A stretch of DNA of 64,000 nucleotides from Pegoplata infirma (GCA_963921195.1 OY992537.1:180312065-180376064), one strand, 5' to 3'. Shown: positions 1 through 11,908, numbered from the stretch's first letter. Notes: generated from the letters alone by a model not told the origin. Translations and numbers: made by a program.

Positions 1-620
1 CAATATTCTGAAAACAAGATATGTCCTTAAATGCCGCACGTCTTTAAATGAGATGGTCAAGCAATTTCACATACGACTCATGGGTCCTAGGGCACAGATA
101 CATTCCAGGGAATTGCAAAGCCGATGAGCTTGCAAGTCTGAGAACTACCTTTCAGGTTCCAACAGAATTGGAATGTGTTGGCATGCCTCTAGAAACTTGC
201 AAGAAAAACTATGGGTTTGTTCCGCGACGGAGACTTATCAGAGATGGGCAAATGATGGACGTGTGAGACAACACGACAGATCAGAAGCGCACAAGTGAGC
301 TAATATCGCTTCCAAGAGGAGAGATTTCGACGTTGGTTTCTATAATTACCGGACACTGTCTTATAGGGAAGCTTGCAGAGCGGTTAAATGTGCCGTCGAA
401 TGACTTTTGCCGGAGTTGCATGGATGAAGAGGAGTTGGAAACTATCGAACACTTCAACTGGCATTGCCCGGACTTTCTGGTCAGAGACTTGCTTCACTAG
501 GATCTAGGGAGCTTTACGATCTTTCTGATTTGTCGGATGTCAAAATTCAATATCTAAGGAGTTTTATAAGAAGCTCAAAATGGTTTAACGACAGGGACTA
601 GTAGGGAAACCTATTACGGT
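1..620 (+). pseudogene. 3' end of a degenerate non-LTR retrotransposon (RNase H + CCHC knuckle)
   Basis: The reading frame at 48-266 contains VLGHRYIPGNCKADELA, the C-terminal part of the RNase H domain of I/LOA-type LINEs (WVPGHxxIxGNxKADELA, including the last catalytic Asp in KAD). About 150 bases on, another frame gives TGHCLIGKLAERL and then CRSCMDEEELETIEHFNWHC, a C-x2-C-x10-H-x4-C knuckle typical of the end of the second ORF. Several frameshifts and stops separate these pieces, so the copy is dead. It runs off the left edge of the window, so endonuclease and RT would lie upstream. A related copy lies on the minus strand at 20690-24490. Family assignment is from motif recognition; the exact clade is uncertain. 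Confidence 0.8.
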
Positions 621-654
621 CCCGTGGTATCACAATGGACCTCAGAGTCTACGT

Positions 655-735
655 GTGTTGATGTTAAACGTCAACATATTCAAATTTCATGAAGATCGGA
701 GTGTGACACCAGGATGACTTCCCTTGCAAGCTGTG
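655..735. repeat. Fragment of a TIR element related to the one at 37375-37969
   Basis: The run ATGAAGATCGGAG, GTGTGACACCAGG and CCCTTG matches the right terminal inverted repeat of the element at 37375-37969, including its upstream CATATTCAAAT. Only this end is present, directly after the retrotransposon remnant, so it is a truncated relic. Confidence 0.5.
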
Positions 736-1528
736 ATATCGGCTTAGGGAATCATGCATGAATTCAGGTGGTTTGGATGCGCTATTTAACTCGGGATTCT
801 TTCCAAAAGCGGCTGCAGTTCAGCAAAATTTTTTCTGGGTTTCTACAATTAAAATTCTACTTAAAAATGTACACACTTTATCATCCCTTGTTCAAATACA
901 CTCACATGCAAGTATGTTTGTTAGTTATAAACTGTATATAAGTAGAAGTGGGATGTTTCGATTTTTACCTCATCACAACTCCTTGCAACTACTTCACATT
1001 ACCGTCATCCTCATCATCTTCATTATTATCGACATCTTCTTTTTATTGTTGGTATTTTTTTAACATTGGCTGTCATTGTCAGTGTGACAATGTGGAGAAG
1101 TGAATAAAAAAAAATAGACGTGCCTGTATCTTTGTTTCCTTTAATTTAATCACATATAAATACTTTTTATGAGTCGCTCTGAGCTACTTTGTCAATCAAT
1201 AGTAAAGTACTTTAACTACTTTTCGCATGCTCAAGGGGTGTTCAATATTACAAGTAGGACAAATAGAACATTGCATTTTTATGAACTTATTTTCACATTT
1301 TTTTGAAAGGACATTTTGCAATTATCATATTAAAAGTTATGGTTTTATGATTTTTTTTCAGTTTGAGGAGGAAAATATGCAAGAGACTGTGATTTGGGAG
1401 TTAATCTTAGAAAGACTGAACTGCAATTTGAAGTCTATTCAAAGGAGCTTGTGTTAAGCCTGTCTCAATATGCAAAAAATATGGTCTATAAGCTATTCTT
1501 CCCTTAGTAGAAAATTTTAATCATATTA
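736..1528. other. AT-rich stretch without a recognisable gene
   Basis: Short open frames here (for example 758-1063) are hydrophobic, low-complexity translations of AT-rich DNA with no family motif. No terminal repeat or RNA gene was recognised. Confidence 0.5.
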
Positions 1529-2133
1529 TTTATACACAGGGAAACCAAAAATATTCAATTTCATGTTTTTTCCTATGCATTGTATTGATATATGGGTAAG
1601 GTATTTATCCGTTTCAGATTAATTTAAGAAATCTGTCATCGATTTTTTAGAGCATATTTTTGCATATTTTTTGGTCTTGAAAGCATATTATTGCATATTT
1701 TAGTCTTAAGAGCATATTTAAGCATAAAAGCATACACAGAAAAAAATCAAAATGAATTTCAATTACGAAATTCGTTGATTCAATTAAAAAAATAATTGAT
1801 CTCGGACGTATCACGAAAATGCGCATATTAATTACTCATTTTGTTTGAAAATAGTTTTAAAACTTAATTAAATTGTTAATTGAATCAATTAAAGTTTTAA
1901 TTGAAAATAAAATTGAAAACCAATTAAAATTGTAATTAAATAAATTTAAAAAAAATTAATATAAAATTGAAAATCAATAATATAGATTTATGGATTCACA
2001 AAAAATTTTTAATTGAAAAAAGACCAAAACTCAATTTAATTTTAAAAGTTGAACTTCAAAAAATGCCCTAAAATAAATAAACATAGAATGTTTTTGTTTT
2101 ACATTATTATGAAATTTATTTTCTTTATCTATA

Positions 2134-3940
2134 TCTATACTAATATTATAAAGAGGTAATGTTTGTTTTTTTGTTTGTTTGTTTGTAGAAAGTAATCTCC
2201 GGAACTACTTATCCGATTTCAAAAAAGTTTTCAGATATGTTTAGAGTGTTCCTCCGGGACGGACATAGGCTAGGTTTCATCGATCACGCCCACTTATACG
2301 CCCACTTTTTGCCAAAAACGTAAAATTTAAAAATCTCCAAAACTACAAAACCGATTTTAAAAATTTTTTCACCAATATATACTTGGAATGGGCCTTCATG
2401 ATGGACATATGCTTGGTTTCATCGACCACGCCCACATCTACGCCCACTTTTGGCAAAAAACTTGAAATTTAAATATCAATGAAACTACTCATCCGATTTC
2501 AAAAATGTTTTCACCAATATTTAAAGTGTTCCTCCAGGGTGGATATAGGCTAGGATCCATCGGCCACGCCCACTTATACGACCACTTTTTGCCAAAAAAC
2601 TTAAAATTTAAAAATCTCCAAAACTACTTAACAGATTTCAAAATTTTTTTCACCAATATATGGTCCTTCATGATGGAAATATCCTTGGTTTCATCGACCG
2701 CACCCAATTCTACGCCCACTTTTAGCAAAAAAACTTAAAATCTAAATATCTATGAAACTACTCATCCGATTTCAAAAATCTTTTCACCAATATTTGAAGT
2801 AATCCTCCAGGGTGGATATAGGCTAGGAATTATTGACCATCGATCTTCAAAATTACTCATCCGATTTCCAAAATTTTTCCATCAATGCTTGAAATGTTTA
2901 TTCAGAGTGGCAAAATGTTCTGGGTTTCATTGACCACGCCCATTTCTACGCCCATTTTTGGCAAAAAAAACGTAAAATTTAAATATGATGAAAATACTCA
3001 TCCGATTTCAAAATATATTTTAAGAAATGGTCCTTTGGGGTGGACATGGGATAGCTTTCATCGACCACACCCCTTCTTCACCCAGCTTTGGTCAGAAAAA
3101 TTCCAAAATCTTCCAAACTGCTCATTCGATTTAAAAAAATGTTTTCTCCAATATTAAAATGGTCCTTCAGGTTCGACATAGGCTACGGTTTATCGACGTA
3201 AAATTTTAAAATATCCGATTACAAAACATTTTGAAAAATGCACTTTTTGGAAATTACGATTTTAATGGAGCAAATAGGTGCAAAGTAGCTAACTTTTTAA
3301 CCTTTTCTAACTCCTGAAATATTGGTCATAGAAACTTGAACTTTAAATGTGGGATCCTTCAGGCCAAAAAATCATTCTAAAAAAATACTTTCCAGAAATT
3401 TAGATTTTAATGGTAACTTATTGTACTGTGGTACTTTTATTATCCCCTGAAAGCCTCCAGCAGAATAAACAACGAAGAGAAGAACATATTTAGAAATTAA
3501 AATTTTTAAGGGTTAAAAGGAGTAAACAATATGGTACTTTATACATCAATTGAGATAACGACCCTAAAATGTTTTTAAAATGTTTTTATGTTCTACATAA
3601 TGAAGCCTACATGGAACGAAATGAATGAAGCCTACATGGAACGAAATGAATTGAAACTGAAATTAATAGAACAGGGAACAAAATGGAATAGAACGGGGAA
3701 CGAAATGGAATGAAACGGAGAATGAAATGATTTCAATAATTACGATATAAGTCCCGAAAGTTTTCAATATAGTTTTTTACCAAAACGAACATGATTCCGG
3801 GCTAAACGGGGCTGTTTTAATTTTATAATAAAAATTTAATAATGTATGGGAAAATTTAAGAAATGGGGACTCTAATCCTGATCCTTCTTTAAAGCGGTAT
3901 TTAATATTACCGGTAACAAAGTTCCGGGCGGGCCTGCTAG
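2134..3940 (+). mobile_element. Non-autonomous Helitron
   Basis: The 5' end TCTATACTAATATTATAAAG is the usual arthropod Helitron start and follows an A (2133). The 3' end is GGGCCTGCTAG, ending in CTAG at 3937-3940 and followed by T (3941), the expected A/T insertion point without target duplication. A hairpin sits 13 bases before the end: stem CCGGTAAC (3910-3917), loop AAA, GTTCCGG (3921-3927), seven pairs with one bulged T. No Rep/helicase frame is visible. The interior is largely a ~140-bp tandem array (2211-3220). Confidence 0.88.
2211..3220 (+). repeat. ~140-bp minisatellite inside the Helitron
   Basis: The anchor ATCCGATTTC and variants recurs near 2211, 2350, 2490, 2631, 2764, 2862, 3000 and 3124. 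Between anchors come TTTTCACCAATAT, a GGGTGGACATAGGCTAGG word, CATCGACCACGCCCAC and CTACGCCCACTTTTGGCAA. That is about seven diverged copies, some shortened. The weak open frames over it (2505-2738, 2885-3157) are translations of the repeat, not genes. Confidence 0.8.
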
Positions 3941-4772
3941 TTAAATATAAACACTTGGTATAGTTTTGCATAGAAACATTATAGTAGTATTTTAAAATAT
4001 CGATAACTATTTAAAATTACATTTTTATTTTTAAATCTTGTTATTGCATGCATTTTTGTCGCCTTAGTAAAGTTGAATCAAAAAAAATTGTATTATATTT
4101 CAATGTGCAAAACACAACTGTACACATTTTATTATCAAAACAATTTATCCGCAACGACCGCTCGCCTTAAAGAAAACAATAAAACTAAATTTTTTTGTTG
4201 CTTTTATGTATTCATTGGCTGCTCCCACCAAAATATACAAAACAATAGTTCAAAAGTTTTTTTTTTTTGTTTTTTGCATTTTATTTTTTCATTTGCTACT
4301 AACACTAATGCATACAAAACCGGTTTCGTTTGTTTATTTTATTTTTATTTTCAGTAAAGTTAAGAATTCAATTAAAACATTAATTGAATCAATTAAAATG
4401 TTTAATTGAAGTTAAATTTAATATCAAATCCATTTTTAATTAAAAAAAAAATCACGATATTATTTTCTGTGTATTTTTAGGACATATTTTGGAGTTTTGT
4501 GAGCATATTTTACGAAAAACTGCATACTTTGATAGATTTATTTTCGCTAAAAAAAAATTGAAGGAACTTTTTTGAGTGAGTTAAATTTTTTTTTTCGTTT
4601 TTCATATTAATTTTTTGTTTTTAAATGGATTTTAGTTTAGAAATTGTTTGGAAGTAGTTTGTATTTTACATTTCTTAAATAAAACTCAAAACTTTGTATT
4701 TTCGCCATCTTTATGTAGAATTTTAAAGAAGTTCTGAACTTTTAAGAGCATATTTTGAATACTTTAAGTGCA

Positions 4773-4991
4773 CACACAAAGAAAAAGCTTCATTAATATA
4801 ATGATACTCATCGTAAGAGTTCGTCCAATGAAACTGTTTCATTACATTTATGAAACATTTCATAAATATTCATAGTATTTATGAAACATTTCAATATATT
4901 TATAGAAATTTTTATAATATTTATGAAAACTTTATTAGAAAGTTTCATTGGACGAACTTTTATGACAAATTGTTTTCCAGTTCTTTGGGTG
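4773..4991. mobile_element. Short TIR MITE with ATTTATGAAAC repeats
   Basis: CACACAAAGAA at the left matches TTCTTTGGGTG at the right as an inverted repeat with one mismatch. A longer inner arm, AGTTCGTCCAATGAAACT, is mirrored at 4939-4957. The centre repeats ATTTATGAAACATTTCATAAAT. It sits inside the AGCATATTT hAT element. A MITE of similar composition lies just upstream of the second gene at 50624-50864. Confidence 0.55.
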
Positions 4992-5050
4992 CATATTTTT
5001 CGTTTTATGCTTCATATTTTAAGCAGATTTATGGTTTCCCTGTTTATACA

Positions 5051-5623
5051 TATTTTTGTTATCACAGTACACATTCTCAAATATATATTTCTTCAATTTT
5101 ATTTACCACCACTCATTTTATGTTGTGAAAAATATTTTAAATTTATTTTTGTTTATATTTCAGAAATTCTTAGAATAGTAACAACTTTAAAATTAATATA
5201 CAGTGAATTCTTTATATTCAAATAACCCAAAACACTTAATAATACTTTGTATAGTTTAAGTGTCCAAAACCAAAACTACGGCCCAGTTAAAGCAGGAAGT
5301 GTTGAATTTCTAAATATTCTCAACATACGAACCACGACATAATTCAGAAAAATACTCTTGCTCAATTTTAAACGAATTGAAAAAAAAAATAATAATAAAA
5401 AAACAATTTATGAAAAAAATATAATTAAAACTTTAAAATGTTGTATATGAATCGAAAAAAACTTGTATACAAAAAAAAAAATTAGAAGAAGAATAATTTT
5501 GAAAATAAAAATATCATTTTACCAAATGGGAATATGTGAACAGAGTGTACCAAAAGTTAAAGAACTAATTTGAAATATGTTTGTTAGACTTATATTTTCA
5601 TTCCAAAAATTTTTATAACCGAA
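5051..5623. other. AT-rich stretch, nothing recognised
   Basis: Between two hAT-type insertions there is no gene, RNA gene or clear terminal repeat. The overlapping frames at 4850-5225 are read through the MITE and AT-rich flank. Confidence 0.4.
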
Positions 5624-5631
5624 TACTACAC

Positions 5632-6149
5632 TAGAGATGGGCGCGTGAGTGAATTTTGATTCACGCACGCTCACGCTCACGAAATAAAATTATTGCTCAC
5701 GCACGATCACGCACGAAATTATTTTTTCTGCTCACGTTCACGCACGCTCACGTGAGTAACTAAAATTCTTCTCACGCTCACGAAATAATCACGCTCACGA
5801 AATTGAAATTAGCTATTTTTTTTACTTTTTTCGATTTCTTGCACAAAAAGTATTTAATTTCCTTAAAACAACAATAAAAATTTTTTTTAATCACAATTTT
5901 GTATTAATTACCCTCTAAATTCAATATAATGACGGTTTTTTTACTCGTTTTCTATTTCAAACACCACAAAACAATCACGCAAACTCACGAAACAAAAATT
6001 ACTCACGCACGCTCACGCACGAAACAATTTTTTTATAATCACGCGCACTCACGATCACGTGAGTAAAAATAAATTTCACTCACGTTCACGCGTGATTCAC
6101 GCGTGAATCACGTGAATCACGAAAAATTCGTGTCACGCGCGCATCTCTA
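5632..6149. mobile_element. hAT-type element built from CTCACG repeats
   Basis: Ends TAGAGATGGGCGCGTGA and CACGCGCGCATCTCTA are inverted repeats, flanked by identical 8-bp duplications TACTACAC (5624-5631 and 6150-6157). Both arms are filled with CTCACGCACG / CTCACG words, on opposite strands in the two arms, around an AT-rich centre. No coding frame. A related copy is at 42230-42681. Confidence 0.85.
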
Positions 6150-6157
6150 TACTACAC

Positions 6158-6506
6158 GGTCATATTGCCCATTTTAGTTGTGAGGACTAAAACAATTTCA
6201 AAAACGGTCATAATACCAATGGGGTTTTATGTCCATTCCTTGTTGGGACTACGACCGAAACTTTTTCGGCCATAACCCCCATTGATATTATGGGGACTAT
6301 GCCCCAAACAATTTCGATAAAAAACACTACTCTACAAAAATCAACTTTTTTTGCACATACTTCGTGTTTCCTAAACACCAATCTGTCATCAAAAAGTTTT
6401 TATCAACTCGCCTTCTCGAGATATAGGCATTTTAATTTTTTGTGTACTAAGCCCTCAAAACCGAAAATTTTTTAAATATTGGAGAAGCGTATGTAAAGTT
6501 TATTCA
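6158..6506. repeat. Relic shared with 57855-57952
   Basis: Words such as CCCCATTGATATTATGGGGAC and GGTCATAATACC recur in diverged form at 57855-57952 (CCCCACTATCGTTATGGGGA). This looks like an old repeat; no gene is visible. The 61-codon frame at 6290 has no family motif. Confidence 0.35.
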
Positions 6507-6912
6507 TATTTTTTTATTCGAATTCCCAATAAAATTACCTAATGTTGCAATAAATCCTGACTCGATACGATTAAGGATACCATCAGGGCCTTATACGGAA
6601 GTTCAAAATGCCCATTTTTTGGTTTTATCCTGATAAGTATCCGAATTTTGCAAGAAATTTCCTGTTCAAAGCAGATATATCATACATATATGGGGCATTC
6701 CATGTCAAATCGGACACTTTGATTTTTTTTTTAGAATTTCCCAATTTGTTTACAGTTTTTAGTTCCCTTTGAAAACTCCTTCGTGTTAAATTTTCTGATT
6801 ATTTTTGATGACCGGTTCAAAACATATCGAATTTTAAAAAATTGGTAGTTGTTCCTTTGCGCAAACTTCTTTTACTCATAACTTCTTCAATAATGGTCCA
6901 AATTTCAATTTT
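6507..6912 (+). repeat. Dispersed repeat E, copy 1
   Basis: This about 400-bp segment (ACTCGATACGATTAAGGATACC, TTATACGGA, CCTGATAAGTATCCGAATTTTGC, CATTCCATGTCAAATCGG) recurs in direct orientation from 9757. The second copy is interrupted by a CCCAGC element. Position 6871-6885 (TTTACTCATAACTTC) is the unoccupied version of that insertion site. Confidence 0.75.
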
Positions 6913-6938
6913 TTATACCCTCCACTCAAGTGATATAG

Positions 6939-8825
6939 CCCAGCAGAAATTTTGCTGAACGTTCAGCAGCTTTTGGAAGGGGAACTTGAGTAAAGGAGCG
7001 CATCCAATTGCGCTGAATTCATGCATGATTCTCTAAGGCGATGTCCCACTTTAGAGCGCTAGTTGGATGCACAGAAACAGCGCTCTTTAGATGCACTGAA
7101 ATCACGTGTCTTTAGAGCGCTGATTCAAGCAGAATAAATATGCTGTGAATTCATGTATCTTTTTAGCGCTGATTTAAGCAGATTAAAGATGCAGTGAATT
7201 CTGCAAAGAATTTAGAAAATTTTTAAATACAAACGGAAGTTTTTGAAATACAGTTGGAAATTTTAAAAATACACATGGATTTTTTTTTATTTCAATGGAA
7301 TTTTCTTAATAGCGATTATAAGATTTTGAAATCCAAATGGAAATATTTAAATGCAAATGTAATTTTCTGAAAAGCATTTAGAAATTTTCTTAAATACAAT
7401 TTGAAATTTCTAAAATATTAATTGAAATTTCTGTAAATATAAATTGAAATTTCTAAAATAAAGTTAGAAATTTTTGAACTATTAATGGAAATTTTTGAAA
7501 TATAATTTAAAATTTTTGAGTTATATTTGGAATTTTTTTAAATATAATTGGAGTTTCTAATATATGATTGGACATTTTTTGTAATAAAATTTGTATTTTC
7601 TAAAATTAAAGTTCTAAAATTAAAATGTAAAAATAAGATAAAAAACAAAAAATTTACCAATAAATGAAAAAATATTCAAAAGAAGTTATAACAAATGTAT
7701 CTTAGTTTTTCTGTTTTTTCGTGATTAGAGTTTGTGTTTAATACAAATCGGTTAATTCATCGAAATAACAAATAAGCATTGGCTGTTTTTTGGTTGGCCT
7801 ATTTATCATCATTTAAAATGTGTTAAGGGCCTCTGTTATGTCTTTCAAAACTTTTCAAATCACATGATATTTTCCGAATCACATAAAATCGAGTTTGGTG
7901 TTTGTTTACGGGTTCATTCAAAGTCAGACAAGGAAAAACAATAAAATTTAAAATTCGTTATTGATAAAATTCAATTTTGAATTTTTAAAAAAATTCAAGA
8001 AAGAATTTTAAAAATTTTATTTTAAATTCTTAGAAGAAATAAAATTCAAAAAAAATTTATTTAAAATTCTTTAAAGAATTTTATTAATAAAAAAAATAAT
8101 TTTATTTCCATAATAACAAATATATTTTGAACAAATAAATATTCAAACCAAAAGTAAAATAAAATTAAACCAAAAATAAAATTCAAAAATAAAATTCTTT
8201 TTTTTTTGAGAATTTTATTTTTGGAAATAATAAAATTCAAATGTTTTTGAGAATTTTATTTAAACAAAAATTTTATTTCAAATACCTTATGAATTTTAAA
8301 TAAAATTCGAATTTTTTCCTTGTTGAAATCAAAGTTGAAATCAAAAACCTAAAATTTAAAAAAAATATAACAAAAAAATTCATTCGTTTTACTTTACAAA
8401 ACTTTATTTATGTGAAACAAAATGAAAAAAAAAAATCGGAAGTGAACATCAAAAACATATCGGAAATTTTCATTTTCACATTTTTTATGGGATTTTTATT
8501 GGGAACAGCGGTCAAAGATGCTATGATTGAAGCGCTCTTTGCGACGCTGATTAATGCGCAATAATGATGCAGTCAAATCATGTGTCTTTGTCTAAAACTC
8601 ATGTTTTTTTATTCAAAAAGTGTTAAAAATATTAAAAAGGAAAGCAAGTGTGAAATTTTATCAAAAAATAATTACACATTATAAGTTTTATATAAAAAAT
8701 CTTAAAAAAAAATTAAATTTTTTTCCCCTTCCTTTTACTGCATCCCTAAGAGCGCTCTTTGGATGCGCTACGGTATGCTATAAACAGATGCTGTGTCGCC
8801 AAAATCTCGATTTATTTCTGCTGGG
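6939..8825. mobile_element. CCCAGC-ended TIR element with AG target duplication
   Basis: CCCAGCAGAAAT at the left and ATTTCTGCTGGG at the right are inverted repeats; AG precedes (6937-6938) and follows (8826-8827). The intact repeat D at 18789-18800 shows the empty site GTGATAGAGGGTAT. Both arms carry repeated AGAGCGCT and GCGCTCTTT words (7050-7150, 8530-8560, 8750-8770). No transposase frame is visible in 1.9 kb. Confidence 0.8.
7929..8332. mobile_element. Small TIR element rich in ATAAAATTC repeats
   Basis: CAAGGAAAAA at 7929 and TTTTTTCCTTG ending at 8332 are inverted; the interior alternates AATAAAATTC and GAATTTTAT words on both strands. No clean target duplication could be read, so the boundaries are tentative. 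It lies inside the CCCAGC element. Confidence 0.5.
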
Positions 8826-9756
8826 AGGGTATATATAAGTTTGTCATTCCGTTTGTAACACATCGAAATATTGGTCTAGGACCCCATAAAGTATATATAT
8901 TCATGATACACGATCGATTTTAAGTCGATCTAGCGATGTCCGTCCATCCGTCTGTCTGTCTGTCCGTCCGTAGAAAACATGATAACTTTTGAAAGACTTT
9001 ACAGAGGCTACTGAAGTTTGGCATATATGTTGGTCATTTACCTGGTCAGGTTGGTATTGCAAACCAGCCAAATCGGTCCAGTGGTTCAAAAGTTGTGAGC
9101 AAAAGAGTAAATTTCGGCAAGGGTGTTTCGCGAATTTGCGAGATAAAAAACACAACTTTCGAAAGACAATAATGAGACTACTGAAGCTTGGCATGTATCT
9201 TTGCCGTTCCCCGGGTCTATTTGGCAAAATCCTGAATTTCAGATTAGTTTCATCTAAAATGACACGTGTTTTAACAAGTTTTAAATGCATTGGTGGTAAC
9301 TAAACAATGCTTTTCAAACGTGTTTAATTTTAAAGCAATGCTTTTTAAACTTGTTTAGTTTTAAAAGCATTGGTAACTTAAAAATTACACTCGAAAAAAA
9401 TTTTACACTCAAAAACAATTTTACACTCAAAAAAAAATTTACACAAAAAAAAATTTAGTTTTTTTTTTACACAAATGACAATATTTTGTGTACATACATA
9501 CGTGCATTTATTTAGAAATATTTTTACAGTAAAAAAACATTACACTCGAAAAAAATTTTACACTCAAAAAAAAAATAGTAATTTTTCTTTAAAAAAAAAA
9601 AATGACATAAAATGATTTTTTTATTCAAAATAAAATATTTCTAATCAAAATTGTTAATTTTTTCACGTTAAAAAATGTACTACCCTTTAAAAAAATGCAT
9701 TGTGGAGGGTATTCATAGATTCGGCAAAGTCGAATTTAACTTTTCTACTTGTTTTT

Positions 9757-10124
9757 TATTCGAACTTCCAATAAAATTACTTAACTTTTGCAAGAAATCC
9801 GGACTCGATACGATCAAGGATACCATCAGGGCCTTATACGGATGTTCAAAATGCCCTTTTTTTTGTTTTATCCTGATAAGTATTCGAATTTTGCAAGAAA
9901 TTTCCTGTTAAAAGCAGATATATCATACATATTTGGGGCATTCCATGTCAAATCGGACACTTTGAAATTTTTTTTTTTAGATTTTCCCAATTTTTTTACA
10001 GTTTTTAGTACCCTTAAAAAACTTCTTCGTGGTAAATTTTCAGATTTTTTTGATGACCCGTTCAAAAATATCGAGTTTTTAAAAATTGGTAGTTTGTTCC
10101 TTTACTCAAACTTCTTTTACTCAT
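9757..10124 (+). repeat. Dispersed repeat E, copy 2
   Basis: Direct-orientation copy of 6507-6912, matching from ATTCGAACTTCCAATAAAAT onward. It continues after the CCCAGC insertion at 10860-10890 (AACTTCTTCAATAATGGTCC). Copies 1 and 2 flank repeat D. Confidence 0.7.
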
Positions 10125-10857
10125 CCCAGCAAAACTTTGGTAATGGGTAGTGATTATACAACACATTACCAGGTAATGCATATAACTTATTTGTAGCATT
10201 ATTTTATGATGTCTTACCAAACATTTGTTCCACAACGTATTATTTTCAAGTGAAAAATAATGCATTACTAATAATTTGCTACGTAATGCATGATTATTGG
10301 AAAAAATGTATTTCATATTTATTATTTCTAAACATTAAATCATGGATGACTTATATTTGGTTATATTATGTATTATTTGAAAGTTTGAAATAATGCATTA
10401 TTTATAATTGGATGCATAATGCATTACAATAACATAAAAAATAATTATTTTATAAAAAAATGCATAAGCTTAAACTAGAGATGGGCTCACGACAGGAAAT
10501 TTCTAACGACACACACTCACGAGCATATTTTATCTACTTACACTCACTTACAATCACGTGAGTAAATTTAATACAAAATTACTTTTTCACTACTCGTAAC
10601 ACTTTATATATTATCTTCTGGTATGCTATATTATTTCATTCCTCGTAACCTATAAAATATCATATATTTGACACCTTACTTGTATTCTTCGTTATAAATT
10701 TATGACTTATTTTATACCTTACTGGTATTCTTTGTGATAATGTGGATGCATTACTTTGAGTCTCATCGCCTGTTAAAATCATCAATGCTGCAATGTATAA
10801 AATAAGAGATCCTATACCTTATTTTATACCTTATTTGGTAATCTAAGTTTTGCTGGG
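10125..10857. mobile_element. CCCAGC-ended TIR element, copy A (AT duplication)
   Basis: CCCAGCAAAACTTTGG and CTAAGTTTTGCTGGG are terminal inverted repeats, flanked by AT (10123-10124, 10858-10859). The paralogous empty site ACTCATAACTTC exists at 6871-6885, so the insertion is exact. The interior has GGTAATGGG, AATAATGCATTA and, further right, ACGAGTAAGG / GGTATAAAATAAG words. No coding frame. Copy B, inverted, lies 62 bases downstream. Confidence 0.85.
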
Positions 10858-10919
10858 ATAACTTCTTCAATAATGGTCCAAATTTCAATTTTTTTTTTTT
10901 AATTTTAGTTTTTTTACTT

Positions 10920-11649
10920 CCCAGCAAAACTTACCTTACCATATAAGGTATAAAATAAGGTATAAGATCTCTTATTTTATACATTGCAGCATTGATGATT
11001 TTAACAGGCGATGAGACTAAAAGTAATGCATATACATTATCACAAAGAATACCAGTAAGGTATAAAATAAGTCATAAATTTATAACGAAGAATACGAGTA
11101 AGGTGTAAAATATATGATATTTTATAGGTTACGAGTAAGGTTTATAATATAGCATACCAGAACGTAATATATAAGGTGTTACGAGTAGTGAAAAAGTAAT
11201 TTTGTATTAAATTTACTCACGTGATTGTAAGCGAGATAAAATATACTCCTGAGTGAGTGTGTGTCATTAACAAATTTCTGTCGTGAATCCATCTCTAGTT
11301 TAAACTTATGCATTTTTTTTATAAAATATTTATTTTTTATGTTATTGTAATGCATTATGTATTCAATTATAAATAATGCATTATTTCAAACTTTGAAATA
11401 ATACATAATGTAACCAAATATAAGTCATCCATGATTTAATGTTTAGAAATAATAAATATGAAATACATTTTTTCCAATAATCATGCATTACGTAGCAAAT
11501 TATTAGTAATGTATTATTTTTCACTTTAAAATAATACGTTGTGGAACAAATGTTTGGTAAGACATCATAAAATAATGCTACAAATAAGATATATACATTA
11601 CCTGGTAATGTGTTATATAATCATCACCCATTACCAAAGTTTTGCTGGG
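10920..11649. mobile_element. CCCAGC-ended TIR element, copy B (TT duplication)
   Basis: Nearly the reverse complement of copy A over its whole length, with CCCAGCAAAACTTACC at the left and CCAAAGTTTTGCTGGG at the right, flanked by TT (10918-10919, 11650-11651). A and B together make a ~1.5-kb inverted pair around a 62-bp spacer. A third copy, interrupted, is at 36005-40696. Confidence 0.82.
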
Positions 11650-11908
11650 TTTCTTTTTAAAAAAACAAAAATCCCAAAAAATTCTTTAAAGTACTCTAGT
11701 ATGCGATTTTTAAGTTTTAAAATTTAAATCTCATTTTTGAAAATGTTTGTATTCTTCGATTTTTTTGAAATTTTTTTTGTGTAAAACTTCTATCGATTCT
11801 ACAAATTTTTTGCCCAGGAGGATCGTGGAATAACAATTATTATTATTTTTAAAATTTTTTGAAAAATTTTATTGTAATTTTCCAATCTTAAAATCATTTC
11901 TACTGCTC

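Larger units (their letters stand above)
1735..4471. mobile_element. TIR element with TA target duplication, inside the hAT MITE
   Basis: CACAGAAAA at 1735 and TTTTCTGTG ending at 4471 form the terminal inverted repeats, with TA on both sides (1733-1734, 4472-4473). Removing the insert rejoins the host words AAAGCATATTTTTAGGACAT, as expected for the surrounding AGCATATTT element. Inner arms carry AATTGAATCAATTAAA on both sides. A TA duplication and short TIR fit Tc1/mariner-type MITEs. Without the Helitron nested in it the element is about 0.93 kb and has no coding capacity. Confidence 0.75.
1537..5042. mobile_element. hAT-type MITE (AGCATATTT family), split by nested insertions
   Basis: The ends are CAGGGAAACCAAAAATAT on the left and ATGGTTTCCCTG on the right, flanked by identical 8-bp target duplications TTTATACA at 1529-1536 and 5043-5050. 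An 8-bp TSD with CAG...CTG termini is characteristic of hAT transposons. Its own body is made of AGCATATTTT / GCATATTTT words (1650-1730 and 4480-4770). Two further copies with the same ends are at 29204-29892 and 55748-56412, which measure about 665-690 bp, so roughly 2.8 kb of this copy is later insertion. No transposase frame is present; it is non-autonomous. Confidence 0.85.
6911..9757 (+). mobile_element. Dipteran repeat D, copy 1, interrupted
   Basis: It begins TTTTTATACCCTCCACTC, continues at 8826 with AGGGTATATATAAGTTTGTCATTCCGTTTG and a TCTGTCTGTC run, and ends with ATTCGGCAAAGTCGAATTTAA, CTTTTCTACTTGTTTTT. The same layout is seen complete at 18769-19397. A 1.9-kb element (6939-8825) is inserted near the left end. 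Such repeats are widespread in fly introns; I do not assign a superfamily. The poorly conserved frames at 8901-9303 are translations of the repeat. Confidence 0.75.

Noticed and set aside
758..1063. 101-codon open frame with hydrophobic tail
   Set aside because: No start context, no family motif, and composition typical of translated AT-rich DNA; no second copy is conserved at protein level.
2505..3157. Open frames resembling each other
   Set aside because: They are translations of the 140-bp tandem repeat inside the Helitron.
8901..9303. Overlapping frames of 129 and 104 codons on opposite strands
   Set aside because: Both lie in dipteran repeat D; the CAGA/TCTG run gives the DRQTDGRT-type peptide.
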